Shown: positions 1-8,169, counted from the stretch's first letter. The stretch: DNA of 58,410 bases from a bacterium (GCA_013823945.1 PNMZ01000009.1:1-58410); one strand, 5' to 3'. Program-made: numbers and translations. The notes: generated from the letters alone by a model not told the origin.

Positions 1-96
1 ACGGGTGCGCAGAGTTATGGAGCAGTTTGGGTGTTGCGGAGCGTGGTTGGAGAGGAAACCACTCGCGGTGCGGGTGCGTCGGAAAGTAAGGATTGA
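1..96 (+). CDS. 3' end of an unidentified upstream gene (partial)
   Basis: Frame 1 is open from the first base and stops with TGA at 94-96, giving a 31-residue tail rich in Gly, Val, Ala and Glu. That composition matches other + strand genes here. The stop lies 4 bases before the ATG at 101, as expected for two genes in one transcript. It also argues against starting the next gene further upstream. Too little sequence remains to name a family, and a chance open frame cannot be excluded. Confidence 0.45.
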   Translation, partial: TGAQSYGAVWVLRSVVGEETTRGAGASESKD

Positions 97-100
97 TCAA

Positions 101-691
101 ATGTTGAAAGTGCTGGCAATGGCGATGGTGATGATGGTTTTTGGGACAACGATTGCGGGGGCTCCGGTTTTGCAGAAGAAGCCGAATCCGGAAGCCGATC
201 GCATTCTTTTGAAGGTGCGTCAGTTGCAGATTGTTGACCAGATGTTGCCCGTGCTGCTAACCAAAGAGCAGATAAAGAAACTACTTCCAATCATTGAGAA
301 GTGGCGCCAGAAAGAGCTTGATCTCGAGAAGAAGGAGCTAGAGAAACTCAAAGAATTTGAGCCTAAACTGGATAAGGCATTGAAGGAAGCGATTGGGGGT
401 GAGCAGAAGACGCCAAGAACGGAATTCACCGAAGAGTGGCTGAGAATGCAGAATGCATTTGTATTGGGGCGTCAGGTTCTGCGGGGGAGTTCTTCGCACG
501 AGATGTACGAAAAACTTAAGGAAATTTGCAATGAGGGTCAGATGAAATCAGTTGAGAATGCGATAGATCCTCGGCTTTTTGGCAAGACCGATCCGGAGTC
601 GTTGACCGCCGAAGCGAAGTCGAAGATGTGGATTCAGGAGGTCTTGCTTGACCGTGCGAGTTATGACATTTTGGTTGATATGAGTCGGTGA
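101..691 (+). CDS. Secreted helical protein, function unknown
   Basis: I do not recognise a family. The chosen ATG at 101 is preceded by AAGGA and gives a 196-residue protein with a convincing Sec signal peptide (hydrophobic residues about 3-17, then an Ala-Gly-Ala site). The longer frame from base 5 would put 32 basic residues in front of that signal and would overlap the preceding gene. Residues about 45-95 are dominated by Lys, Glu and Leu and should form a long helix or coiled coil. The mature protein probably lies outside the cytoplasm. The stop overlaps the start of the nitroreductase gene, so the two are probably co-translated. Confidence 0.65.
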   Translation: MLKVLAMAMVMMVFGTTIAGAPVLQKKPNPEADRILLKVRQLQIVDQMLPVLLTKEQIKKLLPIIEKWRQKELDLEKKELEKLKEFEPKLDKALKEAIGGEQKTPRTEFTEEWLRMQNAFVLGRQVLRGSSSHEMYEKLKEICNEGQMKSVENAIDPRLFGKTDPESLTAEAKSKMWIQEVLLDRASYDILVDMSR

Positions 692-1500
692 TGTTCGGCG
701 AGAATTTTGGGGAGGCATGGCGGCTCCGCTACGGGAGCGAGTCGCCGGTTCCGGGTGGCGTACCGGATCAATTGGCTCGATTCTTAACCCATCGGAGCGT
801 CCGGGCTTACGCTGATCGTGAGATTTCGCGGGATATTGTTGCGGGTTTGGTAGCTGCGGCCCAGAGTGCGGCGACGAGTTCTAACTTACAGATGTGGAGT
901 GTGGTTTCGGTGCAGGATTCAGACCGGCGGAACGAGATTGCGCGTTTGTGTGCAGATCAGAAGCAAATCCACGAAGCACCGTGGTTTTTTGCATTTTGTG
1001 TGGATTTGGAGCGGGTTGCGCGGGCCTCGGAGGCGGTTGGGGAGAATCCGACAGCTTTGGATGCGGCGGAGTTTTATACGATGGGGGTTGTTGATGCGGC
1101 TTTGGCGGCAGAGCGGATGGTTTGCGCGGCAGAGTCATTGGGGATCGCGAGCTGTTACATTGGGGCGTTGCGCAATGATGTTTATGCGGTGAAGAAGCTT
1201 TTGGGTTTGCCGAAGCGAGCGATTGGAGTTTTTGGATTGTGTTTGGGGTATCCGGCTGAGAGTGCCGGAGCTGAGATCAAGCCTCGTTTGAGTCAGGAGT
1301 CGGTGTGGTTTGAGGAGGTTTACGACGAGGAGCGGGGTCTGGGGGATTACGACGAGCGAATGGTGGAGTTCTATGAGTCGCAAGGGATGAATCCCGGTGT
1401 GAATTGGAGTCAGCGAAGCGGGCGACGGGTTTCTGGAGAACTGGGGAGTCGCGAGGCGATTCGTAGATTTTTAGCGGAGCAGGGTTTGGATTTGCGATGA
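691..1500 (+). CDS. Nitroreductase family flavoprotein (NfsA/FRP-like)
   Basis: This is an FMN-dependent nitroreductase-fold oxidoreductase of about 269 residues, predicted to be cytosolic and to use NAD(P)H to reduce quinones, nitro compounds or flavin. The N-terminal 'HRSVRAY' stretch is the classic phosphate-binding start of the family. 'AAQSAATSSNLQ' follows as the FMN-contact helix, and 'AAESLGIASCYIGALR' is the typical central motif. The C-terminal extension fits the NfsA/FRP branch rather than the short NfsB branch. The ATG at 691 overlaps the previous TGA; a GTG at 688 is also in frame. The physiological substrate cannot be read from sequence. Confidence 0.85.
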   Translation: MFGENFGEAWRLRYGSESPVPGGVPDQLARFLTHRSVRAYADREISRDIVAGLVAAAQSAATSSNLQMWSVVSVQDSDRRNEIARLCADQKQIHEAPWFFAFCVDLERVARASEAVGENPTALDAAEFYTMGVVDAALAAERMVCAAESLGIASCYIGALRNDVYAVKKLLGLPKRAIGVFGLCLGYPAESAGAEIKPRLSQESVWFEEVYDEERGLGDYDERMVEFYESQGMNPGVNWSQRSGRRVSGELGSREAIRRFLAEQGLDLR

Positions 1501-1880
1501 ATTGTCGCGGGAGTTATCGCTTAAGCCGTTAAAATTATGGTCTGGTTCATCGGATGCACAATTTAACTCTTCACGAAAACTTGGAGAGGGGAAATTTTCC
1601 CAAAGTCGATATTATGTTGGAACAGGGTTCGGATTTTTGGCGGGAATATTGGTTTTGCAACCCCACCCCTGCCCCTCCCCAAACTTGGGGAGGGAATTTT
1701 GGAATTTCGATAATTTTGGAGCAGGGTTTGGATTTTTGGTGAGGGTTTTTGGTCTTACAATCCTGCCTCTGCTTCCCTGCTCGGGTCATGGTCAGACACT
1801 GTTCAAACATTGATTTTTAGGTGGGTTTTTCATAAGGGGCACAGGCCGAGATTCCGGGTCATGCCCGGAATGACGAAATG
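1501..1880. other. Intergenic region without a convincing gene
   Basis: This region between the nitroreductase gene and the convergent ftsZ gene holds no frame with coding character. Its contents are repeats: two near-identical 24-base direct repeats flanking a C-rich/G-rich hairpin (1617-1739), and a separate palindrome at 1851-1871 with arms ATTCCGGG and CCCGGAAT around a short loop. The short frames that cross it on both strands are translations of these repeats. Confidence 0.6.
1617..1739. repeat. Direct-repeat-flanked palindromic element
   Basis: TTGGAACAGGGTTCGGAT at 1617 and TTGGAGCAGGGTTTGGAT at 1716 begin two 24-base direct repeats with 22 of 24 identities. Between them at 1673-1694 lies a perfect inverted repeat, CCCTCCCC and GGGGAGGG around a 6-base loop. 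The hairpin resembles the GC-rich palindromes at 6988-7006, 7106-7133, 44930-44960 and 45944-45971. The arrangement looks like a small non-coding mobile or REP-like element. No transposase is nearby. Confidence 0.55.
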
Positions 1881-1914
1881 AAAAAAATGCCCGGCTCCTT
1901 GGGGGAACCGGGCC
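1881..1914 (-). terminator. Rho-independent terminator of ftsZ
   Basis: Read on the minus strand, GCCCGGTTCC pairs with GGAGCCGGGC around a short loop with one mismatch, and a run of seven T follows directly. It lies about 40 bases past the ftsZ stop and is correctly oriented to end that transcript. Confidence 0.85.
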
Positions 1915-1953
1915 ATTCGTTGGACCAGTACGTTGCTCGTATAAGCTTGGTAC

Positions 1954-3099
1954 TTATTTTTTTTGTCTTCTTAGAAAACTTGGGATGTCGAGATCGATTT
2001 CGGCGAGCTCGATGGGTTTGTTGAGTTGGGTTGCCCGGGGAGTGACGAGTTCCGGTTGAGGTTCAACCGTTCTCGTGACGGTGGGTTGGGCTTGGAAGAC
2101 AGTGGCTTCAGGTGCTCGACGGGCGGATTGATCCATCCCAGCGGCAAGTAAGGTGATCGTAACTTCATCGCCGATTGAATCATCGGTGACTTGACCAAAG
2201 AAGATTTCGGCATCTTCGGAGTCAGCGAGCTGGTTGATGTACTCCATCGCTTCTCGGACTTCACCGATGCTGAAATTGGAATTGGCGGTGATGTTGACAA
2301 GGAGCTTTTTGGCACCTTGAACTTTTGTTTCAAGCAATGGGGAATTCGCGGCGGCTTCGGCGGCGAGTCGGGCTCGGGAATCACCAACAGCGGTGCCCAT
2401 CCCCATGAGGGCGATGCCAGCGTCTTTCATGACGGATTTGACGTCGGCAAAGTCAACGTTAATCATTCCCGGCTTTGTAATGATGTCGCTGATACCCTGG
2501 ACGCCTTGGCGGAGAATGTCATCGGCGGCACGGAAGGCGGCAGACATTGGGGCATTCTTGTCAACAACTTCGAGAATTTTGTCGTTGGGGACAAGGATGA
2601 GCGTGTCGACCTGAGCTTTGAGGTTCTCGGCACCGGCGTTCGCGAGTGACTTTCTTTTTGGACCTTCAAAAACGAAAGGCTTGGTAATAACGCCGACGGT
2701 CAAGATTCCGAGTCGGCGGGCAATTTCTGCGACGACGGGAGCGGCACCAGTTCCAGTTCCGCCACCCATTCCAGCGGTGATGAAGACCATGTCGCATCCA
2801 TCGAGGATGTCTGAGATTGCTCTTTCAGACTCTCGAGCAGCTTCGGCTCCTTTAGTGGGATCGCCACCGGTTCCGAGCCCTCGAGTTGAGATTTCACCGA
2901 TAGCCATTCGAACGTCAGCAAGACTATTGCGAAGAGCTTGGGTATCGGTATTGAGGGCGACGAATTGGACTCCGGAAACTCCGGCTTCAATCATGCGGTT
3001 GACGGCATTGCATCCGCCACCGCCTACGCCGATGACCTTGATCACGGCTTGTGATTCAAAAAGATTGATTGGCGTCATATCGTCTGTCCCGAAATCCAT
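1954..3099 (-). CDS. ftsZ: Cell division protein FtsZ
   Basis: FtsZ is the tubulin-like GTPase that assembles the division ring at mid-cell. All hallmarks are visible in 381 residues: the Gly-rich loop GGGGCNA at 26-32, the tubulin signature GGGTGTG at 112-118, and the T7 catalytic loop NVDFAD at 214-219. A variable linker follows, and the conserved C-terminal peptide 'DIPSFLR' at about 371-377 binds FtsA/SepF-type partners. The gene stands alone, with no ftsA or ftsQ beside it, so its division partners must be elsewhere. It is transcribed divergently from purE and ends at a strong terminator. A perfect 7-base inverted repeat sits just upstream of the ATG. Confidence 0.98.
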   Translation of the reverse strand: MDFGTDDMTPINLFESQAVIKVIGVGGGGCNAVNRMIEAGVSGVQFVALNTDTQALRNSLADVRMAIGEISTRGLGTGGDPTKGAEAARESERAISDILDGCDMVFITAGMGGGTGTGAAPVVAEIARRLGILTVGVITKPFVFEGPKRKSLANAGAENLKAQVDTLILVPNDKILEVVDKNAPMSAAFRAADDILRQGVQGISDIITKPGMINVDFADVKSVMKDAGIALMGMGTAVGDSRARLAAEAAANSPLLETKVQGAKKLLVNITANSNFSIGEVREAMEYINQLADSEDAEIFFGQVTDDSIGDEVTITLLAAGMDQSARRAPEATVFQAQPTVTRTVEPQPELVTPRATQLNKPIELAEIDLDIPSFLRRQKK

Positions 3100-3112
3100 G
3101 GTGTTTTGCTTT

Positions 3113-3128
3113 AAGACCAGTTGGTCTT
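3113..3128. promoter_or_regulatory. Inverted repeat upstream of ftsZ (candidate operator)
   Basis: AAGACCAGTTGGTCTT is a perfect inverted repeat (arms AAGACCA/TGGTCTT, 2-base centre) lying 13 bases upstream of the ftsZ ATG, where the promoter core should be. The size and symmetry suit a dimeric HTH repressor. No T-run follows, so it is not a terminator. The cognate regulator is unknown. Confidence 0.45.
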
Positions 3129-3198
3129 GTGGAGAGGACGGAGGGTTTTCGGGAAAAGTATCGGGGTTAGTGGAATTCGGGGATAATTTTTGACTGAG

Positions 3199-3207
3199 TT
3201 ATCCACA
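3199..3207 (+). promoter_or_regulatory. Perfect DnaA-box match between ftsZ and purE
   Basis: TTATCCACA matches the consensus DnaA box exactly and lies in the short divergent ftsZ/purE promoter region. I saw no second box or AT-rich unwinding element nearby, so this is not an origin. If real it would be a regulatory site. A 9-base match can also occur by chance. Confidence 0.35.
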
Positions 3208-3229
3208 TTAAGATTTTGTGGGCGGAGAG

Positions 3230-3235
3230 TAGACT
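3230..3235 (+). promoter_or_regulatory. -10 box of purE (leaderless-type)
   Basis: TAGACT ends 6 bases before the purE ATG, so transcription would begin at or next to the start codon. No Shine-Dalgarno sequence could fit. The same spacing recurs at coaE, nadA, uvrB and other genes in this window. Confidence 0.5.
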
Positions 3236-3241
3236 TGACTC

Positions 3242-3739
3242 ATGGCAAGTGTTGACGTTGGAATCATCATGGGGTCGGATAGTGATTTGCCGACGATGGA
3301 GGCGGCGGAGGGGGTGATGCATGAATTTGGGGTGAGTTACGAGTTGCACGTTGTGAGTGCTCACCGGACTCCCGAGCGCATGGTGGAGTACGCCAAATTG
3401 GCACGCGATCGTGGGTTAAAAGTGATTATTGCGGGGGCGGGTGGAGCGGCGCATTTGCCGGGAATGGTGGCGAGCTTAACAACACTCCCAGTGATCGGTG
3501 TACCGGTTGTGAGCGGGGGACTCGATGGAATGGATAGTTTGCTGAGCATTGTTCAAATGCCGAAAGGGGTTCCGGTGGCGACGGTTGCGATTGGGAATGC
3601 GCGGAATGCGGGGTTACTGGCGGTGCAGATATTGGCGATTTCGGACAGTGATTTAGCCGAACGGTTGTTGATGTTTCGAGAGGATCAGGTGACCCAGGTT
3701 TTGGAAAAGGATCGTCGGGTTTCTCGTCGGTCGGATTAG
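3242..3739 (+). CDS. purE: N5-carboxyaminoimidazole ribonucleotide mutase
   Basis: Class I PurE converts N5-CAIR to CAIR in de novo purine synthesis, working after PurK. At 165 residues it has the normal length of the bacterial enzyme. Visible signatures are GSDSD at 11-15, the active-site 'SAHRTP' at 39-44 (catalytic His41), and the '[12 protein letters not shown]' loop at about 64-75. purK is not adjacent. folD follows closely on the same strand and supplies one-carbon units also needed for purines, so a shared transcript makes sense. The -10 box lies directly in front of the ATG. Confidence 0.97.
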   Translation: MASVDVGIIMGSDSDLPTMEAAEGVMHEFGVSYELHVVSAHRTPERMVEYAKLARDRGLKVIIAGAGGAAHLPGMVASLTTLPVIGVPVVSGGLDGMDSLLSIVQMPKGVPVATVAIGNARNAGLLAVQILAISDSDLAERLLMFREDQVTQVLEKDRRVSRRSD

Positions 3740-3751
3740 AATGAGGGGGTG

Positions 3752-4612
3752 ATGGTGGAAACTCCGGTGATTTTGGACGGTCGGGCTTTGGCGAGAGAAG
3801 TTCGTGATGGGTTAAAAGTTCGTGTGGATGCGTTGAAGGCTCAGGGAGTGAATCCACGATTAGAGGCAGTAGTCGCGGCGCAAGATCCGGCCAGTTTGGC
3901 TTATGTCGAAATGAAAAAAAAGTGGGCGGGATGGGTTGGGATTGAGAGCGGGACTTTTATGGTTGATGACTCGGTGAGTGAGTCAGCGGTGATGGAACAA
4001 GTCGCGAAGCTGAATGCGGACTCTGCGGTACATGGGGTTTTGATTCAGCATCCGTTGCCAGGGCATATTGATGAGGATCGGGTTTTGGAGTCTTTGGGTC
4101 ACGCCAAGGATGTGGATGGGATTACGAGTGCAAGTTTGGGGCGGCTGACGGCGGGATTGCCCGGATTTCGGTGTGCGACTCCTCTGGGAATTACGAAGTT
4201 GCTTGATCGGTATGGGGTTCAGTGTGAAGGCAAGAGCGCGCTGGTGATTGGTCGGTCTAATATCTTGGGTAAACCGATGGCCTTGATGCTTTTGGAACGG
4301 AATGCAACAGTGACCGTAGCTCATTCGAGGACAAAAGATTTGCCTGAGCTTTGCCGGACGATGGATATCGTGGTGGCTGCAGTGGGCCGTGCAGAGATGG
4401 TCAAAGGTGACTGGCTCAAGCCAGGTGCGGTGGTTATTGATGCGGGCTATAACAAAGTCGAGGGTCGCGCCCATGACGTCGGTGATTGCGACTATGATAG
4501 TTGCTCTGAGGTAGCGAGTGCGATTACCCCGGTTCCGGGAGGGGTTGGACCGATGACGGTAGCAAGTCTTTTGATGAATACAGTTGATGCGGCAGAAGCG
4601 ACGTTGGTCTAA
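3752..4612 (+). CDS. folD: Bifunctional methylene-THF dehydrogenase / methenyl-THF cyclohydrolase
   Basis: FolD interconverts 5,10-methylene-, 5,10-methenyl- and 10-formyl-tetrahydrofolate using NADP, feeding purine and formyl-Met synthesis. The catalytic Tyr/Lys pair is in 'AYVEMKKK' (about Tyr51 and Lys55), the Rossmann motif is 'GRSNILGKP', and 'PVPGGVGPMT' is the family's C-terminal signature. The total length of about 286 residues is normal. In-frame starts exist at GTG 3749, ATG 3752 and GTG 3755 behind GAGGGGG; I chose the ATG. The 3' end overlaps the next hydrolase gene by 26 bases. Confidence 0.96.
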   Translation: MVETPVILDGRALAREVRDGLKVRVDALKAQGVNPRLEAVVAAQDPASLAYVEMKKKWAGWVGIESGTFMVDDSVSESAVMEQVAKLNADSAVHGVLIQHPLPGHIDEDRVLESLGHAKDVDGITSASLGRLTAGLPGFRCATPLGITKLLDRYGVQCEGKSALVIGRSNILGKPMALMLLERNATVTVAHSRTKDLPELCRTMDIVVAAVGRAEMVKGDWLKPGAVVIDAGYNKVEGRAHDVGDCDYDSCSEVASAITPVPGGVGPMTVASLLMNTVDAAEATLV

Positions 4613-5429
4613 GGTGATTTGGCTCGTTCTTGGCGGGGTGATCGGGCTTTATTTGGGGGGGTGCTTTGTCATGGCGAAGGGTTATGTCTCGCCGGTTCGG
4701 TTGAGCGCGGGAGAACGGTTACCAGGAGTGCTGGAAGTTGCATTTGAGACTGATGAGTATGAGATACCGGCCTGGCGTGCGGGAGAAGGTGATGATGTGT
4801 TCTTGTTGGTTCATGGATATGGGGGAAGGCAAAGTTATTGGAATGAATTGGCGACAGAATTGATGCCTCATGGAGAAGTTGTGGTCATTGCGACGATGGG
4901 TCAGACGGTCAGTCCAGTAGGAGAGGTTGGATTTGGTGACGGGGAAGCGGGTGAAATAATTACAGTTGCCAAAGCATTGAGAGAGGAAGGTAAAAGGGTT
5001 CACGTTGTAGGGGTGAGCATGGGTGGAGCAGCGGCCTGGCTTGCGGCAGGAAGGGAACCGGAACTGTTTACAAGCGTGACAACGGAGGCGGCCTTTGCCC
5101 GACTTGATTGGGGCAGCGATGACTTTTTGAGTGTTAGCGTTCCCGGGGGTGCGCGTCTTTTTAGACCGATTGTTCTTTTAGCGGAAAGGAAGAAAGGTGT
5201 GAATGGTGCGGAGATTCGACCTGCGGATGCGGCGAAGAAGTTCGGTGGGCCAGCATTGATATTGCATAGTCGCGGGGATGGGATGTTTGGGGCGCGCCAT
5301 GCCGAGGCATTGGCCGAAGCTGCGGGGGTTGAAGTTACGTGGTTTGAGGGGTGGAAGCATGCGGAAATTTTTCAGAATGAGGCGGAAAGGGTTGCAGTCA
5401 TGATCCGAGAGGTGGGCGGTGTGGAGTGA
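4587..5429 (+). CDS. Membrane-anchored alpha/beta hydrolase
   Basis: This is a serine hydrolase of about 280 residues with one N-terminal membrane segment (residues about 9-30). It is probably held at the inner membrane with the catalytic domain outside the cytoplasm. The fold is marked by the oxyanion 'VHGYGG' near 75-80, the nucleophile elbow GVSMGG (Ser144), an acid in 'SRGDGMFG' (Asp231) and 'GWKHAE' (His258), a complete catalytic triad. Substrate is unknown; esterase or lipase-like activity is likeliest. It overlaps folD upstream and comEA downstream, so it lies in a tightly packed transcript. Confidence 0.8.
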   Translation: MRQKRRWSKVIWLVLGGVIGLYLGGCFVMAKGYVSPVRLSAGERLPGVLEVAFETDEYEIPAWRAGEGDDVFLLVHGYGGRQSYWNELATELMPHGEVVVIATMGQTVSPVGEVGFGDGEAGEIITVAKALREEGKRVHVVGVSMGGAAAWLAAGREPELFTSVTTEAAFARLDWGSDDFLSVSVPGGARLFRPIVLLAERKKGVNGAEIRPADAAKKFGGPALILHSRGDGMFGARHAEALAEAAGVEVTWFEGWKHAEIFQNEAERVAVMIREVGGVE

Positions 5430-5994
5430 ACTGAGTGGGAAGCAAAAGGGTGGACTAGTAGGCCTTGCGGTAGTTGCGGCCTTGGTCGCGGGATATTGGC
5501 TGGGTCGGGGAGACCAACCAGTCAAAAAGACAATAGAACGAGAACCAATTGAGAACCGTGGGAGGTCGAAAGAGAGTGAGACACTTCAAGTTGAGATGGT
5601 GCTTGTAGATGTGAAAGGGGCAGTAGTTGAACCCGGAGTTTATGAGTTTGAGAAAGGAGCGCGAGTTCAAGACGCGATTGAACGAGCCGGTGGCTTTGAT
5701 TTATCAGCTGATGTCGAGAGCGTGAATTTGGCGGAGATCCTAAGAGATGGGGACGAGGTTGATGTGAAGTATCAGAAAAATACGCCGTTGGATGCGGTTT
5801 TTCCGATCGGCATCAACACGGCTCCATTGGAAATCATTGAGCAGCTACCGGGAATCGGCCCTGGATTAGCCACGGAGATTGTCCGTTGGCGGAGCGAGGT
5901 CGCACCTTTTGAAACCGCGGCAGATTTGGAACGGGTACCAGGAATTGGACCAGAGACTGTTCGGCAGATATTGCCGTACATTAAATTCGATTGA
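5419..5994 (+). CDS. comEA: ComEA-like DNA-binding competence protein
   Basis: ComEA binds incoming double-stranded DNA outside the cytoplasmic membrane during natural transformation. The 191-residue protein has the family order: a short N-terminal membrane anchor (about 11-28), a charged linker, an SLBB domain (about 60-115), then tandem helix-hairpin-helix motifs (about 130-190) with 'LPGIGPGLA' and 'VPGIGPETV'. GTG is the start and overlaps the preceding gene. comEC is not in the window. The HhH pair alone also occurs in repair proteins, but the anchor plus SLBB makes ComEA the best call. Confidence 0.9.
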   Translation: MWSELSGKQKGGLVGLAVVAALVAGYWLGRGDQPVKKTIEREPIENRGRSKESETLQVEMVLVDVKGAVVEPGVYEFEKGARVQDAIERAGGFDLSADVESVNLAEILRDGDEVDVKYQKNTPLDAVFPIGINTAPLEIIEQLPGIGPGLATEIVRWRSEVAPFETAADLERVPGIGPETVRQILPYIKFD

Positions 5995-5996
5995 TT

Positions 5997-6560
5997 ATGG
6001 ACTGGTCGGACTATTTTGCAGCGGCTAAGAAATTAGGCCCGAATCCTTTCTATGCGATCTTAGACCGATATGTAGGAGAAGAGCCAGGAAGAGTTGTAGA
6101 GTTAGGGTTTGGTGCGGGGTCGGGGATTGGATGGTGGGTGGATCGCGGATGGGAGGTTTTGGGAGTCGATGCGGATCAGGGAATGTGTGATTATGCCCGG
6201 TCAATATATGGGGATCGGGTGGAGATTTTTCAGGCAGGATATAGTGAGGTTGACTGGGGGGAAGTTGATGTTATCGCGGCGGTGTTTGCGTTGTTTTTTG
6301 CGGGTGAGGATGAATTTTGGGCCACGTGGTCAAAAATAAGGGAGCTTGTAAAGGGTGGAGCAGTGTTTGGGGGACAATTGATTGGTCCGGGTGACGATTG
6401 GGCGGTTAATCATATCGCGTTGACAAAGGAGCAGGTTGAAGAGATGTGTTCGGGACTGAACGTTCTATATTTTGAGGAAGTTCGGCGTCGTGGCAAGACA
6501 GTTTTTGGTGCAGAGAAGGAGTGGCATGTGTTCCATTTAGTTTTGGGGCCGCAGGATTAG
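5997..6560 (+). CDS. SAM-dependent class I methyltransferase
   Basis: This small cytosolic methyltransferase of about 187 residues starts at an ATG 2 bases after the comEA stop. Motif I is 'VELGFGAGSGIGWW', and 'VLGVDADQGM' ends with the acidic residue that binds the SAM ribose. A post-I region 'DVIAAVFALFF' replaces the usual motif II. The layout resembles TehB/UbiE-like small-molecule methyltransferases. The substrate cannot be read from sequence. Its stop overlaps by 4 bases the stop of the convergent glycosyltransferase gene. Confidence 0.75.
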   Translation: MDWSDYFAAAKKLGPNPFYAILDRYVGEEPGRVVELGFGAGSGIGWWVDRGWEVLGVDADQGMCDYARSIYGDRVEIFQAGYSEVDWGEVDVIAAVFALFFAGEDEFWATWSKIRELVKGGAVFGGQLIGPGDDWAVNHIALTKEQVEEMCSGLNVLYFEEVRRRGKTVFGAEKEWHVFHLVLGPQD

Positions 6561-8164
6561 TTTTTTGGGGTGATGAGCCCGGAATAGCGGCCTTTGAGAA
6601 TGAGTTCGACCTGCGGATTGCCCTTGTATTGATCAAAGGTGTGATCGCGCCCAATAATGAGGGCGTTTGAGGGGAGTTCGTTCTCGTATGGGAGAATGGG
6701 TTTTCTGTAGTAGAAGCCCAGGGAGGGGTGACCGGAATCGTCGAGTTGGAATTTGATTTCGGGGTCTGAGCCAGCAGGGCGTCCGAGATTGGCTTCGTAG
6801 AGTTGGAGATTTGTTTCTCGCGCCAGGATTGCTAGCGATTGAACGTCACGGAAGCGGTCGTTCCAGTACTTTGAGAAAGCGAATTGGGCAAGTGCGAGGG
6901 TCGTGACAGAGGTGATGGCGGCGATTTTGAGGGCTCGGTCGAGACCGGGTTCATTGCCAATTGACCTCAAACTGCCCCCTCCTAAGTCCTCCCCCTGGGG
7001 GGGAGGGGAAACGACATTTTGACCAGGGCTTTTTTGATTTTCAACTCCTGACCCCTCCCCACCCAGGTTGGCAGATTCAGAAGACAAGTTGACCTCACCC
7101 CCTGGCCCCCTCTCCATTGAAACGGAGAGGGGGAGTTCCATACCAGTTGAAAATTTTGGGTGACGGGTGAGGAGGGCGTGGACGATGAGGATTGCGAGGG
7201 GAGGGAGGGAGGGGAGGATGTAGTGAACGAGTTTGGTGCCAGAGATCGTAAAAAATGCGAGAGGGACGAGGAACCAAATAAGTAAGTATGTTGCGGCAGG
7301 GTTGGGGGATTGGTTATGGTTTTTGGTTTGCCAGAACTTGGCGCGGACCGCGCCGCCGACCCATGGAAGCGTTGCGAGAAGGAGGACGGCGGGGAAATAG
7401 ATGGGGTGTGCCCAAGCGGGGACAGTGTGGGCCTTATCGCCCCCGGCGAAGCGACCGATATTTTGTTCGATCAGGAATTTATCGATGAAGAACTGGCCGT
7501 TTACGAGATAGGCGGGAACGTACCAAGTGCTGACGACAGCAACGAGGAGAGCAGTTCCGATGATCCAGTATTTTTTGAATTCCGGACGGAATTGGGGTAG
7601 GCGGGCGAAAGTGAAGATTCCGATGAGGCCGAAAAGGATGAGAGCGACTGGGCCCTTGGCGAGAACTGCAAATCCGAGAGCGGCGGCGGTGATGAGCCGG
7701 AGTTTTTGGTTGCCTTGGAGACTTTCATAAAAAGTGGTGAAGGCAATGACGAGACAAAGATTGAGGGCGGCATCCGTCATCATCATTCGTCCGATGGCGA
7801 CGACAAGGAGACTGGAGGAATAGACGAGACTCGCAACAATTGCGGTTGATTCGTTGAAGTGGCGTTTGGCGAAACGGTGGATGAGCCAGATTGTGGCCAT
7901 CGTACAAAAGAATGAAGGGAGCCGGGCACCGAACTCATTTGGCAGCAGGGCTACGGACGGCATGGCGAGCCAGTAGCTTAGGATGGGTTTTTCAAACCAT
8001 GGGATTCCGTTGAGGGTAGGGGTGAGCCAGTCGCCTCGGCGGAGCATATCCATGGTGACGGCTCCGTAAAACCCTTCGTCGAGATCGGTGAGGCCGTAAG
8101 TCCAGAATCCGAGGTAGGGGAGGATGCAGAGGACGTACCAGTACTGGCGGAGGATTTTCTGCAT
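6557..8164 (-). CDS. ArnT/PMT-like membrane glycosyltransferase with repeat-derived insertion
   Basis: This is a GT-C fold transferase of about 535 residues with roughly ten membrane helices. It should transfer a sugar from a polyprenyl-phosphate donor at the outer face of the inner membrane. The first loop carries the acidic pair of this superfamily in 'TDLDEGFYG' (Asp29, Glu30), and 'PWFEKPILSYW' follows as in ArnT-like proteins. The frame continues upstream to 8380, but that part overlaps ppx and is not membrane-like. The ATG at 8164 lies 5 bases after the ppx stop. Residues about 341-398 between two membrane helices are translated GC-rich palindromic repeats (see repeat at 6968-7140) and have no place in the family. 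Acceptor and sugar are unknown. Confidence 0.82.
   Translation of the reverse strand: MQKILRQYWYVLCILPYLGFWTYGLTDLDEGFYGAVTMDMLRRGDWLTPTLNGIPWFEKPILSYWLAMPSVALLPNEFGARLPSFFCTMATIWLIHRFAKRHFNESTAIVASLVYSSSLLVVAIGRMMMTDAALNLCLVIAFTTFYESLQGNQKLRLITAAALGFAVLAKGPVALILFGLIGIFTFARLPQFRPEFKKYWIIGTALLVAVVSTWYVPAYLVNGQFFIDKFLIEQNIGRFAGGDKAHTVPAWAHPIYFPAVLLLATLPWVGGAVRAKFWQTKNHNQSPNPAATYLLIWFLVPLAFFTISGTKLVHYILPSLPPLAILIVHALLTRHPKFSTGMELPLSVSMERGPGGEVNLSSESANLGGEGSGVENQKSPGQNVVSPPPQGEDLGGGSLRSIGNEPGLDRALKIAAITSVTTLALAQFAFSKYWNDRFRDVQSLAILARETNLQLYEANLGRPAGSDPEIKFQLDDSGHPSLGFYYRKPILPYENELPSNALIIGRDHTFDQYKGNPQVELILKGRYSGLITPKN
6968..7140. repeat. Cluster of GC-rich palindromic repeats inside a coding region
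   Basis: Three units lie in a row: CCTCCCCC/GGGGGAGG at about 6988-7006, a degenerate C-rich half at 7051-7073, and CCCCCTCTCC/GGAGAGGGGG with an 8-base loop ATTGAAAC at 7106-7133. The last matches the copies at 44919-44962 and 45932-45973, including the CCTCACCC lead-in. The cluster keeps the glycosyltransferase frame open and adds about 55 Gly/Ser/Pro-rich residues in a loop between membrane helices. Confidence 0.8.
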
Positions 8165-8169
8165 TGATT

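Noticed and set aside
1501..1953. tRNA or small RNA gene in the longest gene-free stretch of the first 10 kb
   Set aside because: No cloverleaf or CCA-type pattern; the stretch is explained by repeats, a palindrome and the ftsZ terminator.
3190..3241. Replication origin at the DnaA box
   Set aside because: A single box, no AT-rich unwinding region, and no dnaA/dnaN nearby.
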